NCBI GenBank assembly: GCA_023248875.1
Contig: JAHFDT010000005.1
Location: 13,170-50,021, forward strand
DNA: 36,852 bases
Reading direction: 5' to 3'
Source of the DNA: Myxococcales bacterium
Lineage (GTDB): Bacteria; Myxococcota_A; Polyangia; Palsa-1104; SHYY01
The position numbers were made by a program, and so were the translations under genes. The notes under the pieces were generated by a model that saw only the letters and a list, made by a program, of their open reading frames with translations, was not told the DNA's origin and did not search any database. Positions 17,074-23,836 of the stretch are shown here, piece after piece; positions within the stretch are counted from its first letter, which is position 1; every line of letters begins with the position of its first letter.

Positions 17074-17394
17074 CACTACTGCGTCACTTTCTCCCATCTC
17101 TGTCGCTGCTGCGGACCCTGGCCGCTTCCTCGCTCCTCATACGCCCTCTCGTTGATCACTCGCGTCGTCGGGCCTACTGCGGGCCCAGCCCGCTGCGTTG
17201 TTCCTCGGTCAGCTACCTACAGGTAGCTTCCCTCGTCACGCCTTGCGGGCTGGGCTCCTCGCTACGGCCGGACTCGCTCCGGATCAACGGGAGGGCGTAT
17301 CAGTCGGTTACCACCAGTAGCCTTCTTCGTCGCTCGTCGCGACCGGGGATCCTCGCGACGCAACGGCTCGGTCCGAAAGTGACGTAGTGGTGTT
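17072..17394. repeat. Foldback (MITE-like) repeat element, copy A, with nested inverted repeat
   Basis: A 323-base non-coding block bounded by imperfect terminal inverted repeats: AACACTACTGCGTCACTTTC (17072-17091) and GAAAGTGACGTAGTGGTGTT (17375-17394), matching at 18 of 20 positions. It fills the whole gap between two genes, begins at the TAA of the upstream gene and its right end supplies the GTG of the downstream gene. A second copy starts at 36719. No transposase is encoded. Copy A differs from copy B mainly by an inserted block at 17139-17300. No clear target-site duplication is visible. It may be a non-autonomous mobile element or a structured transcript end. Confidence 0.8.
17139..17300. 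repeat. Nested inverted repeat inserted within copy A
   Basis: Ends ATACGCCCTCTCGTTGATC (17139-17157) and GATCAACGGGAGGGCGTAT (17282-17300) pair at 18 of 19 positions. Further in, GCCCAGCCCGC (17183-17193) pairs perfectly with GCGGGCTGGGC (17245-17255) and AGCTACCT (17211-17218) with AGGTAGCT (17221-17228), so the block can form one long imperfect hairpin. Copy B lacks it: there the sequence runs directly from CGCTCCTC to the GTCGGTTA region. It therefore looks like a second element inserted into the first. Confidence 0.75.
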
Positions 17395-18553
17395 AAACCG
17401 GTGGCTCGGCTCACCTCTCTTTCGTGCTTCGCGGTGGGATTCGCTGCTGGTGGGAGCGGGCCTCTTGCAAGGAGGGGTGCTCCTGCTCGCGGCGATCCAT
17501 GTTCGCCTGGGACCGAGTGCGGCGCCGGTGGTGCTGCTTGGTGCAGTGGGCCTATGGTGGAACTGCAATACCGTCTCCCATATCCATCTTCACACGCCGA
17601 TTTTTCGATCACGCTGGCAAAGCCGTGCTTTCGCGCTCTACCTGACCGCGCTGCTCGGTGTGCCGCAGACGATCTGGCGAGAGCGGCATCTGGCACACCA
17701 TGCCGGGCGAGAGGCGAGCCGTCGCCCGCTCGGCTTTGGTATCACGCTGGAAATAGTTCTCGTCGCAGCGGTGTGGGGCCTCTTGTTGCTGCGGGCGCCC
17801 AGCTTTTTCTTCGCGGTCTACCTTCCCGCCTACCTGCTGGGGCTGCTGCTGTGTCAGGCTCAGGGCCATTTTGAGCACCTCGGACAGCTGGGCGGTATCA
17901 GCCACTATGGCGCACTTTATAATGTGTTCTGGTTCAACGATGGCTTTCATGCAGAACACCACCAGCATCTCGGCGAGCATTGGACCCGTCTGCCTGCGCG
18001 ACGGCTGGCAGTGGCGTCGGTGAGTCGTTTTTCGCCACTTCTACGGTGGCTCGAGCCACTGCATCCGCTGGAATGGCTCGAATGGTGGGCGCTCGGCTGG
18101 CCGAGGCTACAGCGCTTTATGCTGGAGACGCACGAGCGAGCCTTTCGCCGCCTCTTGCCGGCCCTCGGAGATCGGCCGATCGCTCGCATCTGCATCGTTG
18201 GTGGAGGCCTTTTTCCCAGAACGGCGCTGGTGCTGCGAACGATCTATCCCACCGCGGATCTGGTGCTGCTCGACGCCGAGGAAGGGCACCTCGACCGGGC
18301 TCGCGACTATCTGCGCGAAAACGGCCATCCGTTCGCGCAGCTGGAATTTCGCTGCGGACGATTTGCCCCCGGAGCATGCTGCGATGCGGATCTGGTGGTG
18401 GTGCCGCTCGGCTTCTTCGGTGATCGGAAGGCGCTCTATCGCCAAGGCTCAGGGCCACCGATCATTGTGCACGATTGGCTGTGGCACAGGTGCGGACGGG
18501 CGAGTACGACCGTTTCGCTGCTGCTGCTCAAGCGCCTGAACCTCCTGAGATGA
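17387..18553 (+). CDS. Fatty-acid desaturase domain fused to a methyltransferase-like Rossmann domain
   Basis: A 388-residue fusion. Residues about 15-210 form a membrane-bound di-iron desaturase: hydrophobic pairs near 20-58 and 120-156, and His clusters H65/H67/H69 (SHIHLHTP), H101/H104/H105 (RHLAHH), H161/H164 (GHFEH) and H188/H191/H192 (FHAEHH). Residues about 263-388 begin a Rossmann fold with the glycine-rich loop IVGGG (270-274) and acidic LLDAEEGH (295-301), like SAM methyltransferases or nicotianamine synthase-like enzymes. The start is GTG 17387 or 17390, within the right end of the repeat element; no ATG is available near. It overlaps psd by ATGA, pointing to a phospholipid or fatty acyl substrate. 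Confidence 0.75.
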   Translation: MVLNRWLGSPLFRASRWDSLLVGAGLLQGGVLLLAAIHVRLGPSAAPVVLLGAVGLWWNCNTVSHIHLHTPIFRSRWQSRAFALYLTALLGVPQTIWRERHLAHHAGREASRRPLGFGITLEIVLVAAVWGLLLLRAPSFFFAVYLPAYLLGLLLCQAQGHFEHLGQLGGISHYGALYNVFWFNDGFHAEHHQHLGEHWTRLPARRLAVASVSRFSPLLRWLEPLHPLEWLEWWALGWPRLQRFMLETHERAFRRLLPALGDRPIARICIVGGGLFPRTALVLRTIYPTADLVLLDAEEGHLDRARDYLRENGHPFAQLEFRCGRFAPGACCDADLVVVPLGFFGDRKALYRQGSGPPIIVHDWLWHRCGRASTTVSLLLLKRLNLLR

Positions 18554-19374
18554 GGTGGCACCGCAGCGCACCGTTTCTGCACGTCTATCGCTTCTTGCCG
18601 CATCGCCTGCTCAATGCTGCTGCCGCCGCGCTCGGACGTGCGCGCTGGCCAGACTGGCTGGTGCAGGCCGCTATCCAGCACTGGACGCGACGAGGAGGGA
18701 TCGATCTCCAGGAATTTGAACCGACGGAATACCGAACCGTGGAGGAGTTCTTCTTGCGGCGGCTCCAACCCGGAAGGCGGCCTTTGGGCGAGGGGTTCGT
18801 CTCTCCTTGCGATGGCACCATCATCGATGCGGGGACTCTCACGCCGGACCGACGGCTGCAGGTAAAAGGTCAGCAGCTTTCCGTCGACCGTCTGGTCAAT
18901 GGGAGGCACCACGCGTTGCCGCTGCACGCCTACCAGGGTGGAAGTTATCTCGTGATCTTTCTCAGTCCGGACGGCTACCACCGCCTGCACATGCCGGCCG
19001 ATGGCGAGATCCGCGGTTGCCAGTGGATCCCGGGGCGCTATTTTCCGCAAAACGAGGAGGCTCTCCGGAAGATCGAACGGGTCTACGAGAGGAATGAGCG
19101 TGCCGTGTTGCGCCTTGTGCTCGATGAGGGATGGGAGCTCCTGCTGGTCCTGGTCGGTGCCAGTTTGGTGGGCGGCATCCATCTCGAGGGCGTGTTGCGC
19201 CAAGACTGGGTTCAGCCGCGCCCTGTGGAGTTGGCGCTGCGCCGAAAGAAAGGCGAGGAGATAGGCTATTTCAGCTTTGGCTCAACGGTGGTCGTGATCT
19301 TTCCGGCGGGGAAAGTGCCGGAGCACACCCAGGGTAACGTACGGATGGGGGATCCGCTATCCATTCACCGATAG
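18550..19374 (+). CDS. psd: Phosphatidylserine decarboxylase
   Basis: A 274-residue proenzyme that self-cleaves to form a pyruvoyl group and makes phosphatidylethanolamine from phosphatidylserine. Visible motifs are VEEFFLRRL (64-72), SPCDG with D88, YHRLHMP with H144 and H147, FPQNEE (165-170) and the cleavage site FGST, where S245 should become the pyruvoyl residue. The order and spacing fit bacterial Psd. ATG 18550 overlaps the stop of the desaturase fusion (ATGA), so both are made together. The 3' end overlaps the convergent sulfatase-fold gene by 10 bases. pssA is not in the window. Confidence 0.93.
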   Translation: MRWHRSAPFLHVYRFLPHRLLNAAAAALGRARWPDWLVQAAIQHWTRRGGIDLQEFEPTEYRTVEEFFLRRLQPGRRPLGEGFVSPCDGTIIDAGTLTPDRRLQVKGQQLSVDRLVNGRHHALPLHAYQGGSYLVIFLSPDGYHRLHMPADGEIRGCQWIPGRYFPQNEEALRKIERVYERNERAVLRLVLDEGWELLLVLVGASLVGGIHLEGVLRQDWVQPRPVELALRRKKGEEIGYFSFGSTVVVIFPAGKVPEHTQGNVRMGDPLSIHR

Positions 19375-21125
19375 GCCATCCAGCCGAGGAGATGGTTGCG
19401 AAAGCGAGCGACTCGTTCGCTTTGTGTCGAGCTGAGGTCGTGTTGCTCCCCCTGGTCTTGGTCTAGATCGAACAGCTGTGAGCGCCCGGTTTCCAATTCG
19501 TGGATGAATTTCCAGCGTCCGACACGCAGGCCTGCAAGCCACAGCGCCTGGTCGGTGAAAAAGCGCGCGATCCCCGGTTCAGGGATAAGCAGCGTGCGGC
19601 CCTGATAGCGAGACGGGATCGGTAGCCCCACGAGGTCAAGCAGCGTGGGCGCAACATCGATCGTGCTTCCCACCTGAGCTGCATGCTGCGCCGTTTGACC
19701 GGGCGGTACAATCACCAGCGGTACATGTAGATTCTCTTCGTAGAGGAAAAGTGTGTGGGCGAGGTTTCCCGGGTGCTGTTGAAAGGCCTCGCCGTGGTCC
19801 CCCATGACGACCCACAGGGTGTTTGGATCGAGCCCGCGGCGCGCGAGACCCTCGATGAGCGCACCGAGCGCGAGATCGCCGCGATAGAGATCGCTGGCGT
19901 AGATATCGATTTCTCGCGGGCCATCGAAGGGGCGCGGCCCCTCCCCGGGCGCGTTGTAGGGGTGGTGGCCGGCGATGGGCAGGTACATAAGAAAGAAGCG
20001 CTCGCCGGCTTTCAGGGCGTCGATGTATTCCAGGATCTTTCGGACGGTCGACGCTTCGTCGACGCCAAAGCTGGAGGCGTACTTTCCGCCGACATCACCA
20101 GCGTCGATGAGTTTTTCGAAGCCGCGCTGATCCACGATGCCCTGCATTCCGAGGTAGACGAAGCGGCCGGAGTGGAATAGCGCGGTGCGATAGCCGGCGG
20201 TGGCAAACTGCTCCGCGACGGACGGGCAGGGAAGCGCGCGTGCGGTGTACCGTTCGGGTCCGGTATACGGCGCGGGTGCCCGCGAACAGAGCGTCGCGAA
20301 GAGCCCCTTGATGCTCTCGGGATAGACGGTGTAGAGGCTGTCGAACACCACCCCGCGCGCGGCGAGCTGGGTGAGGTGCGGCGTAGGATCGCGCTCGGCT
20401 CCGTAGAGTTTGAGATACTGCGCTGCGGTCGATTCGAGCACCACCCAGACGACATTTTTCCCCCGGGCGATGGCGCGCAGCGATCGCAGATCGGTGGCAG
20501 GGCCGGTAGCGACGAGCGGCTCCAACTCCAGCGCATCGGTGTGCGAGCCAACGATCTGTCGCAGTGCAGTCGAGGCGAAGGCCCACAGCGCGTTGCGATG
20601 CAAACCGGCACTCTCCAGGTGGGCGGTCGCCAGAGGACCGAGCGCGAGTACCGGAGCCGCCAGGACTGAGAGAGCAACCAGTAGCCGCCGCCGTGGCGCT
20701 GTCACAAATCGCGGCAGGAACGCTGCCAGCGCGGCCACCGCCAGGACCGATACGATATTCTGCGCAGTGAAGTAGATGCGGATGGAGTCGGCCAGGGCGG
20801 CGCCGGCGTGGGTGAGGATGGGATAGGTAAGCGGCGTCGAGAAGATGCGCGCCGCCGCAACATTGAAAGCAACGTAGCCGGCCACCACGCCGTAAAGTGA
20901 CCACCCGAACCAGACAGCGAGACGGCCGAATCGGTGGAGGGTGAAGTCGCACACTCCCCAGATGATCAGCACCCACAGGTCCTGATAGAAAAAGGCGATC
21001 GGTGTCCACGGCGACCAGAGTGGCGCGGCCAGTCCGTCGAGTGAGCGCAGCGAAACGACACCGATCTTGGCGGCGATGAACACCAGGCCAAGGCACAGAG
21101 TGCGGCGCGCCCAGGTGCGATCCAT
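19365..21125 (-). CDS. Membrane sulfatase-fold enzyme (LtaS/EptA-like phosphotransferase or hydrolase)
   Basis: A 586-residue protein with about five N-terminal membrane segments (to about residue 190) and a periplasmic alkaline-phosphatase/sulfatase-fold domain. Metal-site motifs are VVWVVLEST (first acidic ligand), YPESIKGLFATLC, whose Ser or a nearby Thr may be the nucleophile, and VVMGDHGEAF (Asp-His pair), then HVPLVIVPPG, DVAPTLLDLVGL and YQGRTL typical of sulfatases. The Cys of true sulfatases is absent. LtaS and EptA relatives use phospholipid head groups as donors; with psd next door phosphoethanolamine transfer is possible but unproven. ATG 21125 is chosen from the TAGAAT element 7 bases upstream; 21155 would overlap the rimO promoter. 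Confidence 0.8.
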   Translation of the reverse strand: MDRTWARRTLCLGLVFIAAKIGVVSLRSLDGLAAPLWSPWTPIAFFYQDLWVLIIWGVCDFTLHRFGRLAVWFGWSLYGVVAGYVAFNVAAARIFSTPLTYPILTHAGAALADSIRIYFTAQNIVSVLAVAALAAFLPRFVTAPRRRLLVALSVLAAPVLALGPLATAHLESAGLHRNALWAFASTALRQIVGSHTDALELEPLVATGPATDLRSLRAIARGKNVVWVVLESTAAQYLKLYGAERDPTPHLTQLAARGVVFDSLYTVYPESIKGLFATLCSRAPAPYTGPERYTARALPCPSVAEQFATAGYRTALFHSGRFVYLGMQGIVDQRGFEKLIDAGDVGGKYASSFGVDEASTVRKILEYIDALKAGERFFLMYLPIAGHHPYNAPGEGPRPFDGPREIDIYASDLYRGDLALGALIEGLARRGLDPNTLWVVMGDHGEAFQQHPGNLAHTLFLYEENLHVPLVIVPPGQTAQHAAQVGSTIDVAPTLLDLVGLPIPSRYQGRTLLIPEPGIARFFTDQALWLAGLRVGRWKFIHELETGRSQLFDLDQDQGEQHDLSSTQSERVARFRNHLLGWMAYR

Positions 21126-21132
21126 TCGGTGA

Positions 21133-21138
21133 ATTCTA
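21133..21138 (-). promoter_or_regulatory. -10 element of the sulfatase-fold gene, leaderless type
   Basis: TAGAAT on the minus strand ends 7 bases before ATG 21125, without a Shine-Dalgarno sequence. The -35 region is weak. It lies 10 bases from the -35 of the divergent rimO promoter. Confidence 0.5.
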
Positions 21139-21148
21139 CCCCTGGAGG

Positions 21149-21177
21149 TTGACAAGTGCGGCGACGATCTGCATCGT
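21149..21177 (+). promoter_or_regulatory. Promoter of rimO, leaderless type
   Basis: A consensus TTGACA (21149-21154), 17 bases, then CATCGT (21172-21177), ending 6 bases before GTG 21184. There is no room for a Shine-Dalgarno, so the message would begin at or next to the start codon. Confidence 0.65.
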
Positions 21178-21183
21178 CCGCTC

Positions 21184-22578
21184 GTGCCGGATACCTCGGT
21201 CTATTTCGTTTCGCTCGGCTGCCCGAAGAATCGCGTCGATAGCGAGGTGATGCTCGGCCTCTGCGACCAGTCGGGCCTCACGATTGCCAGCGTGCCCGAG
21301 GAGGCCGAGGTGATTGTGGTCAACACCTGCGGCTTCATCGGCGAAGCGAAGGAGGAGTCGGTCGATACCATCCTCGAGATGGCGCGCTACAAGCAGTCGG
21401 GGCGCTGCCGCCGCCTGGTGGTCACCGGCTGTCTGTCGCAGCGCTACGCGGGGGATCTACAGAAGGAGCTGCCCGAAATCGATGTCCTCATGGGGTCGAG
21501 TGAAGTGGGCGAGATCGTCGCGGCGGTGAGCGGGCAGGTGGGGGCGGTGAAGGTCGCGGAGGTGCCGAGCTATCTTTATGACCACGCGAGCCCGCGCCTC
21601 GGCGGTGCGCGCCACAGCGTCTACGTGAAGATCGCCGAAGGGTGCGACCGTCCCTGTAGCTTCTGCATCATTCCGAAACTGCGCGGGCCGCAACGCTCGC
21701 GTTCGCTCGACTCGGTAGTCGCCGAAGCGCAGGGACTGGCGGCGCAGGGCGCGGTCGAAATCAATCTGGTGGCACAAGATCTCACCACTTATGGCACCGA
21801 TCTCGATGACTCGGCGGCGACGCTGCCCGAACTGCTCCGGCGGCTCGGATCCGTCGAGGGGCTGCGCTGGATCCGGCTCCACTACGCCTATCCCACCGCG
21901 ACCAGCGATGAGCTGCTCGAGGTGATCGCCACGCAGCCGCGCGTCGCCAAGTACCTCGATGTGCCGCTGCAGCACATCGACGACCAGGTGCTCAAGCTGA
22001 TGCGGCGCGGTCACCTCGGTAAGACCGCGCGGTCGCTGGTCGAGCGGGCGCGTGCCCGGGTGCCGGATCTTACGCTGCGAACCACCCTGATCGTGGGCCA
22101 TCCGGGCGAAACCGAGGAGGCCTTTGCGCGGCTGCGCGATTTTGTCGAGGAGTCGGAGTTCGACCGGCTGGGGGTTTTCACCTATTCAAAGGAGGAGGGG
22201 ACCCACTCGGCTACGCTCGATACGGTCGAGGTTCCGGCCGAGACGGCGGAAGCGCGGCGACGCGAGCTGATGCGGCTCCAGCGGCGGATCTCCCAGCGCA
22301 AGATGAAGGCGCTCCGTGGCAGCGAGCTCGAGGTGCTGGTGGATGGACCTTCCTCGGAAAGCGAGTACCTTGCCGCAGGGCGTCATGCCGGCCAGGCGCC
22401 GGAGATCGACGGCCAAGTGTTTCTGGCGCTCGCCGATGGCGTTGCCGCGCTCTCCCCCGGCGATGTGGTGCGAGCCCGGGTCGATTCGTTCGCCGACTAT
22501 GATTTGGCTGCGACGGCGCTCGAGGTGGTTGCGCGGGCACGAACCCGCCCTCGACGGCTGCACGTGCTACGGAGTTAG
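21184..22578 (+). CDS. rimO: Ribosomal protein S12 methylthiotransferase RimO
   Basis: A 464-residue radical-SAM enzyme that adds a methylthio group to an Asp of ribosomal protein S12. The N-terminal UPF0004 domain has the three Cys of one iron-sulfur cluster (SLGCPKNRVDSE, VNTCGFI, VTGCLSQRY). The radical-SAM domain has EGCDRPCSFCIIPKLRG. QDLTTYG, LDVPLQHIDD and GHPGETEEAF are further family motifs, and a C-terminal TRAM domain ends the protein. YFVSLGCPKN at the start distinguishes RimO from MiaB. GTG 21184 is supported by the promoter 6 bases upstream. The stop TAG is part of a long inverted repeat. Confidence 0.95.
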   Translation: MPDTSVYFVSLGCPKNRVDSEVMLGLCDQSGLTIASVPEEAEVIVVNTCGFIGEAKEESVDTILEMARYKQSGRCRRLVVTGCLSQRYAGDLQKELPEIDVLMGSSEVGEIVAAVSGQVGAVKVAEVPSYLYDHASPRLGGARHSVYVKIAEGCDRPCSFCIIPKLRGPQRSRSLDSVVAEAQGLAAQGAVEINLVAQDLTTYGTDLDDSAATLPELLRRLGSVEGLRWIRLHYAYPTATSDELLEVIATQPRVAKYLDVPLQHIDDQVLKLMRRGHLGKTARSLVERARARVPDLTLRTTLIVGHPGETEEAFARLRDFVEESEFDRLGVFTYSKEEGTHSATLDTVEVPAETAEARRRELMRLQRRISQRKMKALRGSELEVLVDGPSSESEYLAAGRHAGQAPEIDGQVFLALADGVAALSPGDVVRARVDSFADYDLAATALEVVARARTRPRRLHVLRS

Positions 22579-22656
22579 AGCGGCGGTCACCCGGATTGAT
22601 CGGAAAATGGCGAAAGAGCGAGCCAGCGCCGCATCAATCCGGGTGATCGCCGCTCT
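22577..22656. repeat. Long inverted repeat directly after rimO
   Basis: Two 24-base arms (22577-22600 and 22633-22656) match at 23 of 24 positions and are separated by 32 bases; the outer ends are AGAGCGGCG and CGCCGCTCT and the inner ends GGATTGAT and ATCAATCC. The left arm includes two bases of the rimO stop codon. There is no T-run, so it is not a standard intrinsic terminator. It is unrelated in sequence to the element at 17072 but also abuts a stop codon. Confidence 0.8.
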
Positions 22657-22712
22657 AGCCATGGCCACTCGAGCAGCCATGCTGTCGATCGCAGGTTTCA
22701 CAGTATTTCGCC

Positions 22713-22727
22713 TGGCCCCCCTCTTGC
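22713..22727 (+). promoter_or_regulatory. Sigma-54 (-24/-12) promoter of the secreted-protein cluster
   Basis: TGGCCCCCCTCTTGC has GG and GC separated by exactly 10 bases, preceded by C and followed by TT, as in the sigma-54 consensus YTGGCACG-N4-TTGCW; the AC after TGGC is replaced by CC. Transcription would begin near 22739, just before the strong Shine-Dalgarno GGGAGG of the gene at 22753. Transcription would need an enhancer-binding protein acting from upstream; no obvious site was identified. Confidence 0.6.
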
Positions 22728-22752
22728 TTGGAACGAGGCGCGGGAGGAAACC

Positions 22753-23277
22753 ATGCGTAAACCCAATCTGTCGGTGGTGCTGGTTGCATTGAGTCTGGTG
22801 AGTTCTTTTGCCCACGCTGGGGGAGCTAATCTTCGCAACGCTCGCAAGAAGGCGAAGCAATTGGCCACGGGATGGGTTACCCCGGGGAAGAACGTGATCC
22901 AGAGAATCAATCTAGGCAGTCGCGAAGTGCACTTCAAAGATGGCGATATCGGTCGGTATACCACGCACGTCAGCGAGTATTACCCGAGTGCGGGAGTCCG
23001 TAAGGAGCCGGATGGTATCGTTGAGATCACTAGCCCCAACCGCAGGGGAACTTCACTTCAGGGGGCCAATACGACTCGCAGGTTTGAGACCTACCAGGGC
23101 AAAGTGACCTACATGGGGGCTCAGACCGCCTACAAGAACGGGACGCGATTGAGCACTTTGGGCCAGGATCGGCATGGGATAGAGCGAGAGGGGAAAGGTC
23201 CGAGCTTCCCCACGTCGCATCAACCGCGCCTCGCCAACGGCCGTTGGGGCGGGAATGTGCCACAGCCGGCGCAGTAG
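22753..23277 (+). CDS. Small secreted protein of unknown family (paralog 1)
   Basis: A 174-residue protein with a signal peptide (MRKPNLSVVLVALSLVSSF, predicted cleavage after AHA). The mature protein is basic and polar, has no Cys, and contains FKDGDIGRYTTH, TTRRFETYQGKVTY and AYKNGTRLS, all shared with the next gene. No family recognised. A strong Shine-Dalgarno GGGAGG is placed 6 bases before the ATG and a sigma-54 promoter lies immediately upstream. It is the first of three consecutive exported-protein genes. Confidence 0.75.
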   Translation: MRKPNLSVVLVALSLVSSFAHAGGANLRNARKKAKQLATGWVTPGKNVIQRINLGSREVHFKDGDIGRYTTHVSEYYPSAGVRKEPDGIVEITSPNRRGTSLQGANTTRRFETYQGKVTYMGAQTAYKNGTRLSTLGQDRHGIEREGKGPSFPTSHQPRLANGRWGGNVPQPAQ

Positions 23278-23308
23278 GCGCAGACGGTAGGCAACTCGGG
23301 AGGAAACG

Positions 23309-23836
23309 ATGAGTCCAACCATTCTGTCGGCGATTCTGGTGGCGTTGAGCCTGGTAAGCGGGGTCGCGCATGCCCGGGGTGCTCACTATCGCGATGCCCT
23401 CAAGAAGGCCAACCTTCTGGCTGCCGGACGCATTCGACCGGGGACGAAGGGCATCCGGGAGATCCGTTTCGATCGGCCTGGCGAAGTGGTGTTCACGAAC
23501 GGTGATATCGGTCGATTTTCACCGCATCAGAAGAAGTATTCCAACGATGAGCCGGAGGCCTATATCGAGATCATCAAGAGCAAGGGCAAGGGGGCTGAAA
23601 CGACCCGTTTCTTTCAAACACACGGCGGAAAAGCGACCTACAATTGGACCTCGGCCCATTTTAAGAACGGCGCCTCGTTTGGGAACTCCTTTCGGCGTAC
23701 TCTTGAGCGAGAAGGTGCCGGTCACGCTTGGAAATCGAAGCAGCAGCGCCTTCCGAACGGCCGATTTGGCGCTCGCGTCGCGCCGCCGGTCGCGCCGCCG
23801 GTCGCGCCGCCGGTGCCGCTGGAAGGGCAGCCTTGA
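23309..23836 (+). CDS. Small secreted protein of unknown family (paralog 2)
   Basis: A 175-residue paralog of the preceding protein, with a similar signal peptide (ILVALSLVSGVAHA) and shared blocks GDIGRFSPH, ETTRFFQTHGGKATY and AHFKNGASF plus RLPNGRFGARV near the end. It differs by a C-terminal tail with three VAPP repeats (RVAPPVAPPVAPPVPL), a possible spacer. The ribosome-binding region GGGAGGAAAC is duplicated from the previous gene, so the repeat unit included its translation signal. The stop overlaps the TTG start of the next gene (TTGA). Confidence 0.75.
   Translation: MSPTILSAILVALSLVSGVAHARGAHYRDALKKANLLAAGRIRPGTKGIREIRFDRPGEVVFTNGDIGRFSPHQKKYSNDEPEAYIEIIKSKGKGAETTRFFQTHGGKATYNWTSAHFKNGASFGNSFRRTLEREGAGHAWKSKQQRLPNGRFGARVAPPVAPPVAPPVPLEGQP

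Noticed and set aside
17095-17386. A gene or tRNA within the gap between the MYXO-CTERM-like and desaturase genes
   Set aside because: The gap is explained by the inverted-repeat element; no cloverleaf with anticodon arm, T-loop GGTTCRA or CCA pattern was found.
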